Shown: piece by piece, positions 1 through 11,075 of the stretch | How the letters are laid out: the number at the start of each line of letters is the position of its first letter | Numbering within the stretch: the first letter of the stretch is position 1 | Source of the DNA: Saussurea involucrata | Taxonomy: Eukaryota > Streptophyta > Magnoliopsida > Asterales > Asteraceae | DNA: 64,000 bases | NCBI GenBank assembly: GCA_033807775.1 | Contig: JAWVWS010001017.1 | Coordinates: forward strand, 496,001 to 560,000 | Direction of reading: 5' to 3' | The notes under the pieces: model-generated | The model's input: the letters and a program-made list of their open reading frames with translations, nothing else | Told to the model about the DNA's origin: nothing | The model's database searches: none | Translations under genes and position numbers: made by a program

Positions 1-1322
1 CAATTAATCACACTGATTTAGACCAAACTCAAATCATAAAAAAGTTTCATCTTTGTCTTACGAGTTCAACGCAGCTGGACTCATGCGAATTGAAGCACCG
101 AGTAAAAAGTTATGCGCATATTTCTGAAGCAGCGCAAAGCTGTCCAACAAACAAAAAAAATCGGGCTTTGGACAACTTCTGACAAATCAACAGAGCTCTG
201 GTAGATGTCTCTATTGTAAATCAACAGAGTTAGCTCTGTCAATTTCCTCTAATAAATCAACAGAGCTCTGGTAAGCTCAACAGAGCTCTGGTGACGAGTT
301 GAGAGAAACACAACTTTCTGTCCAGCAAATGTGTACTGACTTTAGAAGCGATTCAGACCAAGAAGAACACTGATTCAGACCAAGATCAAAACACAAAAAA
401 GTTTCATCTGTGTCTTAGGAAATCAACTCATCTGGACTCATCAAATTTGGAGCTTCGAGGAGGGAGTTCTGTTGAAATTACGATAGGTGCGCAAATCTGG
501 CAGCAAGTACCTCTGCTCTGTTGCTTCTGCTCTGGTGAACAGTTCCTCTGTTGTGAACAGTGGCTCTGTTGTAAATAGTGCCTCTATTGTGAACAGTACC
601 TCTGTTGTGAACAGTGCCTCTGTTGGAACTGAAGTTTCTGACAGAGCTCTGATGAGGTCTAACAGAGCTCTGGTGAGCTCTTGCTGATTTCTTCTATGTC
701 CTCTCTACTCTGTTGTACCTCTGCTCTATTGGTTGTCTCTGGTGGAACAGAAGTTTCTGACAGAGCTCTGATGAGGTCTGACATAGGTCTGGTGAACTCT
801 TGCGGATTTCTTCTAAGTCCTTTGCCAGCAGTTTTACACCAACTTTGACACTACTTTACACCATGATACCTCTGGAGTTTGCAAAAACTCAAAACATAAA
901 GAGTGTGAATTGGTTTGTTATATTTTCAGATCATCTTGAATCACCTCTTTTCGAGCTCGTACGACAAAGATATGGTTGATTTACCACAGTCGCGCAGATC
1001 TGTCCATCAGCACACTGTTGTCTACATCAATGATGCATATGACCCTTATAAATTTCGAATCTCTGAATTCTCAAAACACGAAAGCTGTTCATCAATGTGT
1101 TTTGAATCCAGGGCCTTTTGAATCGCATCAATCGGTGCCTTTATCAGTGAGATATGAACGATTTACTACAACATCGCAAATCTGCCAGCATGCTGTCATT
1201 GTACTTGAATGTTGTGCACCGAAATCAATTGCCTTTGACGGATGAGTCTTAAACTGAGTGTTTAAGAGTCCATTATCCACTGAAGTGTGAGTCCTTAACA
1301 GATGTATTAAGGAGTCCAAGTA
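1..1322 (-). repeat. Non-coding 3' region of D with repeated CAGAGCTCTG palindrome
   Basis: I see no convincing gene here. The perfect 10-bp palindrome CAGAGCTCTG occurs exactly at 191-200, 261-270, 281-290, 642-651, 663-672 and 761-770. Looser relatives such as CTCTGTTGTGAACAGT repeat between about 520 and 630. At 1245-1318 there are two imperfect hairpins, GAGTCTTAAA...TTTAAGAGTC and GAGTCCTTAA...TTAAGGAGTC. A Ser/Val/Asn-rich reading at 487-687 is only the translation of the repeats. Confidence 0.6.
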
Positions 1323-1335
1323 CCTGCAAAACAGA

Positions 1336-2256
1336 TTAAAGACATTTTGGTACCCATTTCCAAATGGGTCCTATTTTGTTAGGATTTGGAGCTGTCTTTA
1401 GGTCCTCTGGCTTGCCAGTTTTTGTTGGTTTGCCAGGTTCCTTTCTATGCTTTTTCTTATATTGGGTCTTTGAATTTTTCTTATGAAATGACCCATTAGG
1501 AACACAGTTAGAACTAGAGAAATGGTTCTTTAAGTTAAACAGAAGATCAAAGCATTTACAATTATGAGAATGAAGAGATGAATGTTTAACAGAAACATAT
1601 GGCTTTGGAGCATTTATGACAGGAGTAGATCTTTTGACTTTCCAAACCATTTTCACTCTTTTGAAAACAAGATTATCTGTATTATCAACACGAGAGTTTT
1701 CTAAGTCAAAATCCTTAAGCCTTTTAGCTAAAACATCTTTTTCTTTAAGATTTAAATCAAACTTCTTTAGAAGATCTGATTTATACATCTTCCCCAACAT
1801 AATCTTGGTTGACAAATCAGATAGTCTTTTTGTCAAATTGGACATTTCAGCTTTAAAAACATTTCTTTCTCTCTCAAAATCATATTTCAAACATTTTGTT
1901 TGAAATCCTTCAATCGTCTTCTTCTCAAACTCTTTTCTTTCAATATTAGACTCTTTCCTCTCTTTCTCAAGAGTCTTTTCTAAATCAGAAATTAGATTAG
2001 AAAAATTTAAACATTTAAGTTCAATTCTTTTCTTCTCTTGTTCAGACTCAGATAAATTCCTTTTCAGTTCAATATTTTCACAGTTTAGGAGTTTACCCGA
2101 TTCTTCAAGCTTAGCAATCTTATCTGAATCAATAAGAATGCTCTTGTTCCTTTCTTCTAGCTCTTTCTCAAGAGTAGGAATTATCTTGCGAAAATTAGTA
2201 CTGAGTTTAGAATAATAATGAGCATCAGCATCAGCACTAAATCTTAGTCTTGACAT
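1336..2256 (-). CDS. Gag C-terminal coiled-coil tail protein of D
   Basis: An intact 306-residue ORF. Residues about 15-190 are Lys/Glu/Leu-rich heptad-like sequence, predicted coiled coil. A basic stretch with an M-V-W-K-V-K motif follows, then a Cys/His patch (H-N-C-K-C), and the end is the G-P-I-W-K-W-V-P-K signature seen at the Gag C-terminus of the other copia elements here (A1, B, C). The usual front half of Gag (the DUF4219/UBN2-like capsid part) and the CCHC zinc knuckle are missing. The protein is therefore a stand-alone Gag tail, similar in design to the one in E (59086-60473). The start is the ATG at 2256, the first Met after the leader. Function is unknown; it could assemble with Gag supplied by a helper element. 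Confidence 0.7.
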   Translation of the reverse strand: MSRLRFSADADAHYYSKLSTNFRKIIPTLEKELEERNKSILIDSDKIAKLEESGKLLNCENIELKRNLSESEQEKKRIELKCLNFSNLISDLEKTLEKERKESNIERKEFEKKTIEGFQTKCLKYDFERERNVFKAEMSNLTKRLSDLSTKIMLGKMYKSDLLKKFDLNLKEKDVLAKRLKDFDLENSRVDNTDNLVFKRVKMVWKVKRSTPVINAPKPYVSVKHSSLHSHNCKCFDLLFNLKNHFSSSNCVPNGSFHKKNSKTQYKKKHRKEPGKPTKTGKPEDLKTAPNPNKIGPIWKWVPKCL

Positions 2257-2738
2257 ATTGTTACTTCAAAGATCGTTAACAGATACTTTGTGCTAAGAAG
2301 AATTAATTGTTACACAGTCTTTTGTCTCAATGCACTAACCCGTCTTAGCCTAAATCTTGTCGGATTGAGCTGAAATTTGGTAGGTAGGTGCACGAGGATA
2401 TTCTGGACAACTTTAATTCTTCGAGTTTTGTCCAAAAACCAACAGAAAATGGGTTTTCGAAGCAAAAACGTGTGCAGCAAAATAAAAGTTTAAAAACTCC
2501 AAAAATTGAGTGAATGCACAAACTGAGCTACAAACCTAGTGATTTTGAAGAATAAAACACTCAGGTATTTTCTACTAACAACCCTTGATCGATTCTAAAC
2601 CAGTAGAAGAACTCTAATGGCCAAAACCAACCAAAAAGATGAAGAACTTGAAGAACTCTCAACTTTGCACAAAAACACAATAATCTCTCAAAAATTGATA
2701 AAAATCAATGGATTGAAGCACAAATTCGAATCTGTTTG
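2257..2738 (-). other. 5' leader of D
   Basis: AT-rich untranslated leader between the primer site and the gag-tail ATG. I see no ORF, RNA gene or repeated palindrome here. Confidence 0.55.
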
Positions 2739-2750
2739 GCTCTGATACCA
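2739..2750 (-). promoter_or_regulatory. Primer binding site of D
   Basis: Plus-strand GCTCTGATACCA is the reverse complement of TGGTATCAGAGC, the plant copia primer site complementary to the 3' end of initiator tRNA-Met. It lies two bases from the LTR edge, which fixes the strand and the LTR boundary. Confidence 0.9.
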
Positions 2751-2752
2751 AT

Positions 2753-3092
2753 TGTAGGAACCCAGATATAACAAGTAACAATAATTATAGTAATAATCTT
2801 TGTATATGATTGATAAAGCGGAGTTTACAATATATGAAATAAGCACAACTCACTCTTGAAGCTCTCTTTCTCTATACGTCTGACTCTCTCAAAATGGAGG
2901 CTAGGAGGCTTTAGAGGCTTAACCTAAAACTCTAACAAATTACACATTAAATACTTAGGTTTTAAGGCCTAAGCCCATTAGCCACTAAAGCCTACATATT
3001 TAATTTGGGCTTTTACAATTTAAGCAAATACAATTTGGGCTTTTATAATTTAAGCAAGTAACCTTGAATACAATATAAAAATAGAGTCAACA
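2753..3092 (-). repeat. 5' LTR of D, 340 bp
   Basis: Bounded by TG at 2753 (next to the primer site) and CA at 3091-3092. Inside is an imperfect 30-bp tandem duplication (3002-3062) built on AATTTGGGCTTTTA. The sequence after 3092 is gypsy gag, so the right edge is supported. The probable target duplication on this side is GGTTC; its partner lies outside the window. Confidence 0.8.
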
Positions 3093-4075
3093 GGTTCTGA
3101 TATATATTCTACCTTCTCGTGGGAAGAATTTGTTATAGCTTTCAGGAAACAATTCTGTCCTCATGCAGCGGTTAAACAATTGGAGGGAGAGTTTATGAAC
3201 TTACAGCAAGGGAATTTGTCAGTTCGGGACTACACCGCTCGTTTCCTGGAAAAGTCTCGTTTCGCAGAATACTACGTGGCCACGGAAGCAATGAAGATTG
3301 AGAGGTTTATTTTTGGGTTGAATGCAGAAGTCAGAAGTTTTGTGATTGCTAAAGGACCATAAACTTTCTCTGCCTCAGTAGACGCAGCGGAAACCGTGGA
3401 ACAAGATAAAGGGAGAAGTGCTAGTGATAAAAGTACTGGAAAAAAGAAAACTGGAAGAAACGACGTCCGAATCAGAGGAGTACGAATCCCCGAGGTTTGA
3501 TAGTTATTCACCTTTCAGACCAGCTGAAAGAAGACCATGTTCAAAATGTAACCGTATTCACCAAGGAAACTGCTATGGTGATTCCCGAAAGTGCTACAAA
3601 TGTGGAAAGGCTGGTCATATAGCGAGAGATTGTCGGGTAACTCGATTTTGTTTAGTTTTCAACTCCCCTGAACATATTCAGGTTAATTGTCCACAGTGGA
3701 AAGCACAGCAAGGTAATATGACAGTGAGACCAACGGGTGGTAAGTCGGGAGGAGTACAAGGGTCTGAACTACCTGGAATCCAAGGTCGTGTTTTTCAGAT
3801 GACGGAACAAGAGGTGGAAGAAAGTCCTGATGCTGTTACATGTATGATTCTAATAAACTCTATATGTGCTAAAGTGTTATATGACTTCGGTGTAAAACGA
3901 TTATTAGTATTTCCGTTCTTTTGTTGCTTATCTGTGTTAGAGATATAGATAGGTGTGGGATGTCTATTCAGTTAGTTTCCATGGTTTTGATTGAGTTCGA
4001 AGTAGTAGTGATACGTATTCATTACCTTTTTGCTTAACCGAATTCCGGGACAGAATTATTTTAAGGGGGGGATAA
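3093..4075 (+). pseudogene. gag: Gypsy element H1: gag and protease-start remnant, pol deleted
   Basis: Broken Ty3/gypsy gag. The region around 3105-3360 reads as a Retrotrans_gag-type helical domain (W-E-E-F...F-R...L-E-G-E-F...L-Q-Q-G) and ends at a stop. A frame change leads to 3418-3948, which contains the zinc knuckle C-Y-K-C-G-K-A-G-H-I-A-R-D-C, with C-x2-C and C-x2-C-like motifs around it, and then the lead-in to protease (R-V-F-Q-M-T...). The expected D-S-G active site is degraded (Y-D-F-G) and the sequence leaves the frame. Reverse transcriptase, RNase H and integrase are absent. Only about 130 bp separate the ORF end from a polypurine tract and the 3' LTR at 4076. D interrupts it on the left. 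Confidence 0.8.
4060..4075 (+). promoter_or_regulatory. Polypurine tract of H1
   Basis: A T-rich stretch runs into TTTTAAGGGGGGGATAA immediately before the TG of the LTR, the normal position for the plus-strand primer. Confidence 0.8.
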
Positions 4076-5693
4076 TGTAATACCCCGGGTAAGTTCGTTA
4101 GTTAAATCCCCTTTCCGTTAAGTTTAGTTAACTTTAAAGTTGGAAGTTTAGGGTAAGTTTGGGTTAAGTTAGGAATTAAAGGTGTCTTGGTCATTAATGA
4201 ATAGTTTAAGGTCTAAATTGTAAAATGAGTTTGATATTACCCCTTTAGGAGTTCAGCTATTTCACAACTCAGAAACATCAGATATTTCAGTGTGTGTAAG
4301 TGTGTGTTTTTGGGAGCAAAAGAAGAAGAAGAAAGGAAAAGGCCAGGGCTTTAAATTTGTGGACTTGGAAGGGATTTAAGGTATGTTTTCTTTGTGATTT
4401 ATGTTGGTAATTGCTTATAGATAGTTTCCATCGGAGTAGAATAGTCGAAATCACATCTGGGGTTGATTCAGTCGGTTTTCTGGGTAAAAAGGACCAAACC
4501 GACAGAGGTTCCCGGACAAGATGAATGTGTCCAGGTAGTTTCTTTGGTGGTGTCCGGGTAGTTTTGTTGATAGTGTTCGGACGATTCGTGGATGGTTTCC
4601 GAATGATTTAGATACCGGATGGCATCCGGATTCCTTTGGTGTCCGGATTCCTTGTGTTGTCCGGATTAGTTTGTGTTGTCCGGATAAATTGTGTTTTCCG
4701 GATTCTTTTGTGGTTTCCGGAAACTTTGGCTGTTTGGTAATTTTTGAGGATAAAAGTTAGATAGATGTATCTAGAGTTCTTAGCCTGCTAGTAAGTCTTA
4801 TACATAAGTTGGTAAGGAGATATTTGTATGTAAATGGTTTCAGATTCTGAGAATTTTGGATAAAGGATCGGATAGCTCGGAGAAAGGCTTGGAAGCGTAT
4901 TTTTAAGCATTCAAGGCGAGTTTTACTTTTAAAACGTTTTCAACTGGGATACATATATATGTGATATATATATATGAGATGGATATGTACGAATTGAGAT
5001 TATGATACATGATGTGATTATGGGTTTATATTGAGACGTATATGTGGTTGGAATGTGGTAACGTTTTTATAAAAGAAAATGTGATATATATATATATGGT
5101 TGGAATGTGATGAAAGGTTTTATAGATGACAATATGATATATTGTATTTATATGTGCATTACACTACACGAGAGCACTTGCCGAACTATGCCGGCGGATG
5201 TTTGCTGTAGTTGTTGTACAGCGGTGCTGTAGATGTTGTACAGCGGTGCTGTATTTGTTGTACAGCGGTGTTGTTGGCTCGCAACCAACTAATATGGCCA
5301 TGGGAATGATGTGAAGGATGTGAAGGATGAGTGGTACACGATGCACGAGTCTTATTTGGTATTTAAGTCATTGTGGTATAAGTGTGTTTTATAAAAAGGA
5401 TTTCTAAACTGACAGGGATTATCTCACTAGACCGTTTGGTCTAACCCTCATTTTGTTTTCAAAAATATGTATTCCAGGTCAAGGATCTTTTGTTAGCAAA
5501 GGGAAGAATAAAGCATAGGAAGCGATTGCTAGCTGACGAAGATTAGGATATGTTTACATTTCTGTATTGTATAGTTTTGAGACTTTGGGACCGAATGTGA
5601 ATTATCATGTATTTTGTTATGAAAGTAACGACGTTGTGTATGAAATGTTAATTGTTATATATTATGTATGTTATGGGATACCGGGTCGTTACA
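4076..5693 (+). repeat. 3' LTR of gypsy H1, 1618 bp
   Basis: Begins TGTAATACCCCGGG and ends CCGGGTCGTTACA, the terminal pattern of Del/Tekay-type LTRs. The 5' boundary is supported by the polypurine tract. It contains a cluster of about ten CCGGA-type motifs (4495-4735), short AT dinucleotide runs (around 4960-4980 and 5080-5100), and a three-copy 22-bp repeat (5211-5278). The flank after 5693 belongs to H2, a related LTR in the opposite orientation, so H1 seems to have inserted into H2. Confidence 0.85.
5211..5278 (+). repeat. 22-bp tandem repeat, three units, with internal hairpin
   Basis: Units of the form TTGTACAGCGGTGCTGTA. Within each, TACAGC-GGT-GCTGTA is a perfect 6-bp stem with a 3-bp loop; the third unit is degraded. 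H2 has no such clear array. Confidence 0.8.
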
Positions 5694-7115
5694 GTCCTCC
5701 AAAAGCTATTCACAGTTTAACCTTCTTATTTGCTCTTACTCGATCCACGACCTGGAATACAAATTTTTCAAACAAAAATGAGGGTTAGACCTTGAGGTCT
5801 AGTGAGAAAATCCCCGTTAGTTAAAAACCATTTGCACAATATCATACACATAATCCACATAGGAATACCAAATTAAGACTCATGCATCATGTATCTTTCC
5901 ATCTCATTCTCTTGGCCATATTAATTGGTTGCGAGCCAACTAATCAATTTACACCACTGTACTAAATACAACCAACACCACTGTCCCTCTGTACAGCCAA
6001 CTTTCACCAGTCATAAGCCCGGCCAACTAGCACCCATGCAGTGTAATACTCATATAAACACAATATGCACATTATTACACTCATTCACATATATGTATTC
6101 CAGTTAGAAAACATTTTAAGTAAAAACTCACTTGTTTGCTTATCCAAAACTCCTTCCACAAAGAACTCATCTTCACCTTCGATTCACAGTATCTGAAACA
6201 AATAGATGTAGATATCTCTTTACCATACAAAACACATAAGTCTTACTAAAGCTAAGTACTCTAGATGACTCTAATCCTCAATTGTTACCCCCAAACCCGA
6301 ACTTAAGTCGAGTCCATAATGCATTCAGTCCTCATTCAATCCCCATCCCATAATTAACATGATACAGGCTACTGGATACTTAAAAACCTCTAAACTCACC
6401 AAATTTGACCAAACAGCCAAAGTATCCGGACAACACCCACTATCCGGACAGCACAACTTTCCGGATAGAACAACTATTCCGGACAACACTACTGTCCGGA
6501 CAATATCAACAATCCGGACGGTATCCGGAAACTCATATCAACCGAACAAAATGGAAAGAGGAACTTACCCGGATAAAAGACTCGTCCGGATACCTTAGAA
6601 CACCATCCGGACACCACCAGCTAAATTACCCGGACACTACCAACCAAATCACCCGGACACATTCATGGTGTCCGAAAACCTCTGTCGGTTTGCATAAATT
6701 TAACCCAGAAATCTACTGATTTTAACCCCTGACCAGATTTGATAATTCTAATCCGACAGAAACCATCTACTAGCAATTACACACATAATTTGTGAAGCAA
6801 ACATACCTGAATTCGGTTCTAAGTGCACCAATTAATGCCTTAACCTAACTTTTCTTCCTTTCTTCTTTTCTTCCAAAACACACACACACAATGAGCTGAT
6901 TTTCTGGATAATATCTGCTGTGGTGATAATATCTGAACTACTAATGGGTAATATCTAATCTAGTTTACAATTTTAGTCCTTGAGCTTCACACTAATGACC
7001 AAAACACCCTTAAACTTATAAATTTACCCAAACTTACCCTAAACCTTAAACTTTAAAGTTAACAAAAATTTAACGGAACTAACATTTAACTAACGAACTT
7101 ACCCGGGGTATTACA
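5694..7115 (-). repeat. Partial LTR of gypsy H2, reversed
   Basis: The right end, at 7115, is the reverse complement of TGTAATACCCCGGGTAAG, the same LTR start as H1. Internal blocks match H1 reversed and diverged, for example a GACCTGGAATAC segment near 5750 and the TTAGACC...GGTCTAGTGAG segment near 5785-5810. It also has a CCGGA cluster (about 6420-6665). The inner end of the LTR is cut off where H1 begins. It interrupts ORFx of B at 7116. Whether H2 is a solo LTR or a full element cannot be told from this window. Confidence 0.75.
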
Positions 7116-7907
7116 AAGTCCGTTGAGAAAGATAGCACTGACAAACCGGGGATATGGAACACATGTTGGTCTGTCATCCGCATCCACCCTTAGCACCAAA
7201 TCGTCGTAGATGATTGATGCCCAGTCAATGTGAAGACCTTTCAGCAATGCATATCCCATTGCCTGTTGAGGTTGAGAAGCTTGGTCAGAAGAACCAACTT
7301 TAGCCGTCATGCAGCTTATCAGGTGAGCGAAGATGAAGTTCATCTCGCTTGGCATCTTAGACTTCTTGATCAGGGTCAGCTTTTTGTCAGGGAGTTCATC
7401 TCTCCCAGTTTCCCAGACGTACTTCATTGCATCAAAGAATGCAATGAGTGTTTCCCTGTCGGCTAGATATTTGGGGTTTGGCAGAGGGACAAAACGGTTT
7501 TCTTTGGTAGTTGCGGGAAGGTTGAGGGCGCGTCTGATGGTACCAGGGTTGATTTTGGAAGTACCATATTTGGTGTCACAGAGAATGACATCAAGTAGTT
7601 TCTTTGGGTCTTTTGGTGAGGGTACCTGAGCTCTTCTAACAGTATACCAGAACTGAGCTAGAAGAAAACGATGAGTAGGGGGTGCAATAGTTAGAGCTGT
7701 CGATATGGGATAGGTTTTGAGAAAGTTCACAGCATCATAAAGATTTGTGACTTGTTTCTTCTGAGGGAAATCGAAGAGAGCGTATGGGTTGTTGTGTTGG
7801 AAGGTAACTTTCTCAAGTTTGAACTTAACCTGAGGAGCTTTAGTGAGAGTCACTTTCTTAGTGGTAGAAGGAGACTTGGAGGTAGGAGCGTCAGTAGTAG
7901 ATGCCAT
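7116..7907 (-). pseudogene. ORFx of copia element B, N-terminal part, truncated by H2
   Basis: The first roughly 264 residues of an extra retrotransposon protein located after pol in B. A low-complexity Ser/Thr/Lys start is followed by a globular region: L-L-A-Q-F-W-Y-T-V-R-R, then R-R-A-L-N-L-P, then S-S-D-Q-A-S-Q...A-L-L-K-G-L-H-I-D-W-A-S-I-I-Y-D-D-L, and finally V-P-Y-P-R-F. The same order of segments is found in A1 (L-N-L-P-E; S-A-D-Q-G-S-K...Y-D-Y-T-L-I-L-W-E-D-M; I-P-Y-I-R-Y) and C (V-D-F-A-M-I-I-W; L-P-Y-P-R-F), so these are homologous. The start is the ATG at 7907. The gene was intact up to the H2 junction; the last residues of the reading come from the LTR. Function is unknown. Confidence 0.7.
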
Positions 7908-8812
7908 TTCTGTTTATAATATAAGAATATGAACAGAAGATCCTAAAATGAATAAAATACTCAAAAATAGCGTTTTAGGGTTTTGCACATTCCATTCAGA
8001 CAAAAAAAAGCCTTAATGGAGATTAGGGTTTTTGTAGTTTTGACAAAGATTCAAAAGTAGTGAATAACAAGTTTAAGATTTTTGTGTTAAACTTGAATAA
8101 CCACCATGAAGATTGTGTTCATAAAATCATGAAAAGAAGATGATTTCATTTTAAAAAGTTCTTTTGTTTGATCTTTTGAAAACAACGATAAGATCAGAAA
8201 AAAGTTAATAAAGGTAAATAATAAGAATATTAACCTTAGTTGTTGAAGACAAAGATGAACAGTTTTCTGGAAAAGAAAAGTTCAAAATGCAACAGTGTTC
8301 TTCTCTTGGAAGAGAAGTTGTTCGCGTAAAGGAAAAAATATAAACTCAAAGGGTTTATATAGTGAGAGTAGAGAGAGAAAAACTATGAGCAGGAAAAGTT
8401 TTTCATGATGATACGGACACGTGTTTGTATATGATTGGTTGAGGAAAACGAAACGTGCAAACGTGTGTCAGAAAAAGAACGTGTCAGGGTTTATCCGTTT
8501 GATGACATCACAAACGTCCTTTCATATTTTAGGATGTCTCTGATGATTTTGAAAACTCAGAGATGTTTTGAAAATATGAAGCACTGAATGGAAATATCAG
8601 TGTTAGATTTAGAAATTTCAAAAGAATCGCTGAAAGGAAGAGATATTTAGCGATGCAATTTATTTTGAAATCTTTCAGTCCTAGGGGAACGTCAGCGAGC
8701 AAGAGAGAACATACCTTGATATCAGAGAATAAATTTTGTTCAGAGAGTAGGTGATAAGTATGGGTTATACAAGTTTGTTTTATCCCTGATCAAATGTGAA
8801 CCGCTGAAGATT
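7908..8812 (-). other. Non-coding spacer of B between pol and ORFx
   Basis: About 900 bp, AT-rich, with no ORF I can support. It contains scattered forms of the B/F motif, such as ATCGCTGA, TTAGCGATG, TATCAGTG and GTCAGCGA. Confidence 0.5.
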
Positions 8813-9547
8813 TTATTCTTCAAAGTTCAGCATTCCAAGGTCGCTGATGAGAAAGTTGAATCTTGTCTCATCAAGAGGTTTGGTAAATAGATCATCTAAC
8901 TGAAAGTCAGTTGGGATAAAGTGACGTTCTATATCACCATTCATCACATGATCTCTGATAAAATGATACCTGATTTCGATGTGTTTGGTCTTTGAGTGTA
9001 GCACTGGATTATTGGCTATAGCAATGGCACTTGTTCTGTTGCAATAGATTGGAATCTTTGAGAGCTGAAGGTCATAGTCCAGTAGTTGATTTCTCATCCA
9101 CAAGACCTGAGAACAACAGCTTCCAGCGGCTACGTACTCAGCTTCAGCGGTTGAGGTGGACACAGAGTTTTGCTTTTTACTTGTCCAACTTACCAGCTTT
9201 CCACCCAGGAGCTGACAGCCTCCTGTGGTGCTTTTCCTATCCAATTTGCAACCTGCAAAATCACTATCTGAATAGGCGATTAGATCAAACCCTGAGTCTT
9301 TGGGATACCAAAGACCTAGGTTAGGAGTACCCTTAAGGTAACGAAAGATTCGCTTTACAGCGATCAAATGAGATTCCTTAGGTGCAGCTTGATATCGTGC
9401 ACACAAACATGTTGCATACATAATATCAGGTCGACTAGCTGTAAGATACAGGAGATAGCCGATCATCCCACGGTACGCTGTGACATTAACAGATTTTCCA
9501 TTAGGATCCTTATTTAGTGTCAGCGACGGTTCCATAGGGGTTTTCAT
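8813..9547 (-). pseudogene. pol: RNase H part of B pol
   Basis: A 244-residue open stretch covering the end of the reverse transcriptase connection and the Ty1/copia RNase H. Visible motifs: Y-R-G-M-I-G-Y-L-L-Y-L-T-A-S-R-P-D-I, D-S-D-F-A-G, L-D-R-K-S-T-T-G, T-A-E-A-E-Y-V-A-A, H-I-E-I-R-Y-H-F-I-R-D, and a normal ending L-G-M-L-N. It is out of frame with the upstream reverse transcriptase because of an indel near 9600-9650. Confidence 0.85.
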
Positions 9548-9599
9548 AGCTGAACTCTGAGTTAAATCATAGTTCCTTTTTCATTCTGTTTTATCTGAA

Positions 9600-10330
9600 G
9601 ACCAAGGAAATATGTTAGCTCACCCATCATACTCATTTTATACTCTGCTTTCATCCTTTCAGAGAAGCGAGTACAAAGGTCGGGTTAGTAGAACCAAATA
9701 TGATATCATCAGCATATATTTGAACAAGAATAATATGACCTTTTACTTTCCTGAAAAATAGAGTTTTGTCGATTTTACCACACTCAAGTTTTTCAATATG
9801 GAGATAAGTAGAGAGAGTGTCATACCATGCACGAGGAGCTTGCTTTAAGCCATAAAGTGCCTTATCCAGTTTGTAAACATAACCTGGATGCTTAGGGTAT
9901 GAGAATCTTGGAGGTTGTTCCACGTAGACTTCTTCATTCAGCTTTCCATTTAGGAACGCTGACTTAACATCCATCTGATAAACTTTGAAGTCTCTGTGTA
10001 CTGCGTAAGCTAAGAATAGACGAATGGCTTCTAGTCTTGCCACTGGGGAAAATATTTCGTTGTAATCTATACCTTCCTCTTGTCTGTATCCCTGAGCAAC
10101 AAGTCGAGCCTTGTTGCGGGTTACAGTTTCATGTTCATCCAACTTGTTTCGATAGACCCATTTAGTGCCTATCACTGACTTGTCGGATGGTCTAGGAACA
10201 AGCTTCCAAACTTTGTTTCTTTCGAATTCAGTCAACTCTTCTTGCATAGCGTTGACCCAGTTCGGATCTTGGAGGGCATCATCTGTTTTCTTTGGTTCAA
10301 TCAGAGAAATAAAGTTAACAAATAAACAAA
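9600..10330 (-). pseudogene. pol: Reverse transcriptase part of B pol
   Basis: Contains the copia reverse transcriptase blocks W-V-Y-R-N-K, N-K-A-R-L-V-A-Q-G-Y, D-V-K-S-A-F-L-N-G, A-L-Y-G-L-K-Q-A-P-R-A-W-Y and the catalytic Y-A-D-D-I-I-F-G. Stops after the Y-A-D-D block and a frame change toward RNase H inactivate it. The enzyme would copy element RNA into cDNA in virus-like particles. Confidence 0.85.
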
Positions 10331-11075
10331 TATTACATGCGCTTCATCGAGTCTGAATAACAGCGTTTGGATCACCAAGAATTTGTTCAATAGGGTGATT
10401 TATAGTCCATCGCCGAGCCGGAGCGAAAGTCGATGGCTCAATCTGAACTTCTGGTGGAGCTGAAGATGAGGCTTCAGCAACTTCTGGTATATCAACCAAG
10501 AGAGGAGTAGGTACAGATGTCATTTCATTCACTGATTGCTGAGAAGTAGATGGTATGTCCGAGACAGAAGGTTCAGAGGCAGGCATAGTGTTAATAGGAA
10601 CAACTGAGACCCATGATGTTTCAGCTTCACTAGTCTGCATGCTTGGGATGATAGTTGGATCATCATCTTCAGCGGGATGAGTATGACGAGTGGGAATATC
10701 TTCTGAATCACCAAGATGAGAAAACATCCATTGATTCCATTCTTCAGTATCAGCAGAAGGTTTAGAGTTTGCTGAACGGGATTCGTCAAAGGTGACGTGA
10801 ATAGTTTCTTCAACAGTCTGTCTTCTTCGATTGAAGACTCTGAAGGCTTTGGAGATTGAAGAATATCCAAGAAAGATTCCATCATCAGCCTTAGGATCAA
10901 ACTTTCCAAGGGCATCTCTGTTGTTCAGTATGAAACACTGACATCCAAAGATGTGAAGAAAGTTAATTGAAGGTTTTGTTCCATGAAAGAGTTCATAGGT
11001 TGTCTTCTTGAATCTTTTGACAATCAGCGACCTGTTTTGAGTAAAACAAGCAATGTTGACAGCTTCTGCCCAAAA
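10331..11075 (-). pseudogene. pol: Integrase C-terminus and linker of B pol
   Basis: Continues in frame from the integrase core. Near 10920-11060 it encodes the typical H-I-F-G-C and F-D-P-K-A-D region and the F-N-R-R-R-Q-T segment. A long Ser/Pro/Thr/Glu-rich linker follows (about 10344-10770) before the reverse transcriptase. Such linkers are normal in the Maximus/SIRE lineage. One stop lies at the upstream boundary (11076). Confidence 0.7.

Larger units (their letters stand above)
1..3092 (-). mobile_element. Copia element D, pol-deleted, 3' part outside the window
   Basis: A minus-strand Ty1/copia element. Its 5' LTR (2753-3092), primer site (2739-2750), leader and a Gag-tail ORF (1336-2256) are visible. 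Where protease should follow gag, only the start remains: after a TTTTGCAGG acceptor-like motif the sequence reads Y-L-D-S and then becomes non-coding repeat-rich DNA. Integrase, reverse transcriptase and RNase H are absent from the 1.3 kb that follow. The 3' LTR is not in the window, so the element runs off the left edge. It is inserted in the gag of gypsy element H1, whose sequence starts exactly at 3093. A non-autonomous element mobilised in trans is the simplest reading. Confidence 0.75.

Noticed and set aside
487..687. Short ORF rich in Ser, Val and Asn
   Set aside because: It is the translation of the CTCTGTTGTGAACAGT repeats in D; no family signature.
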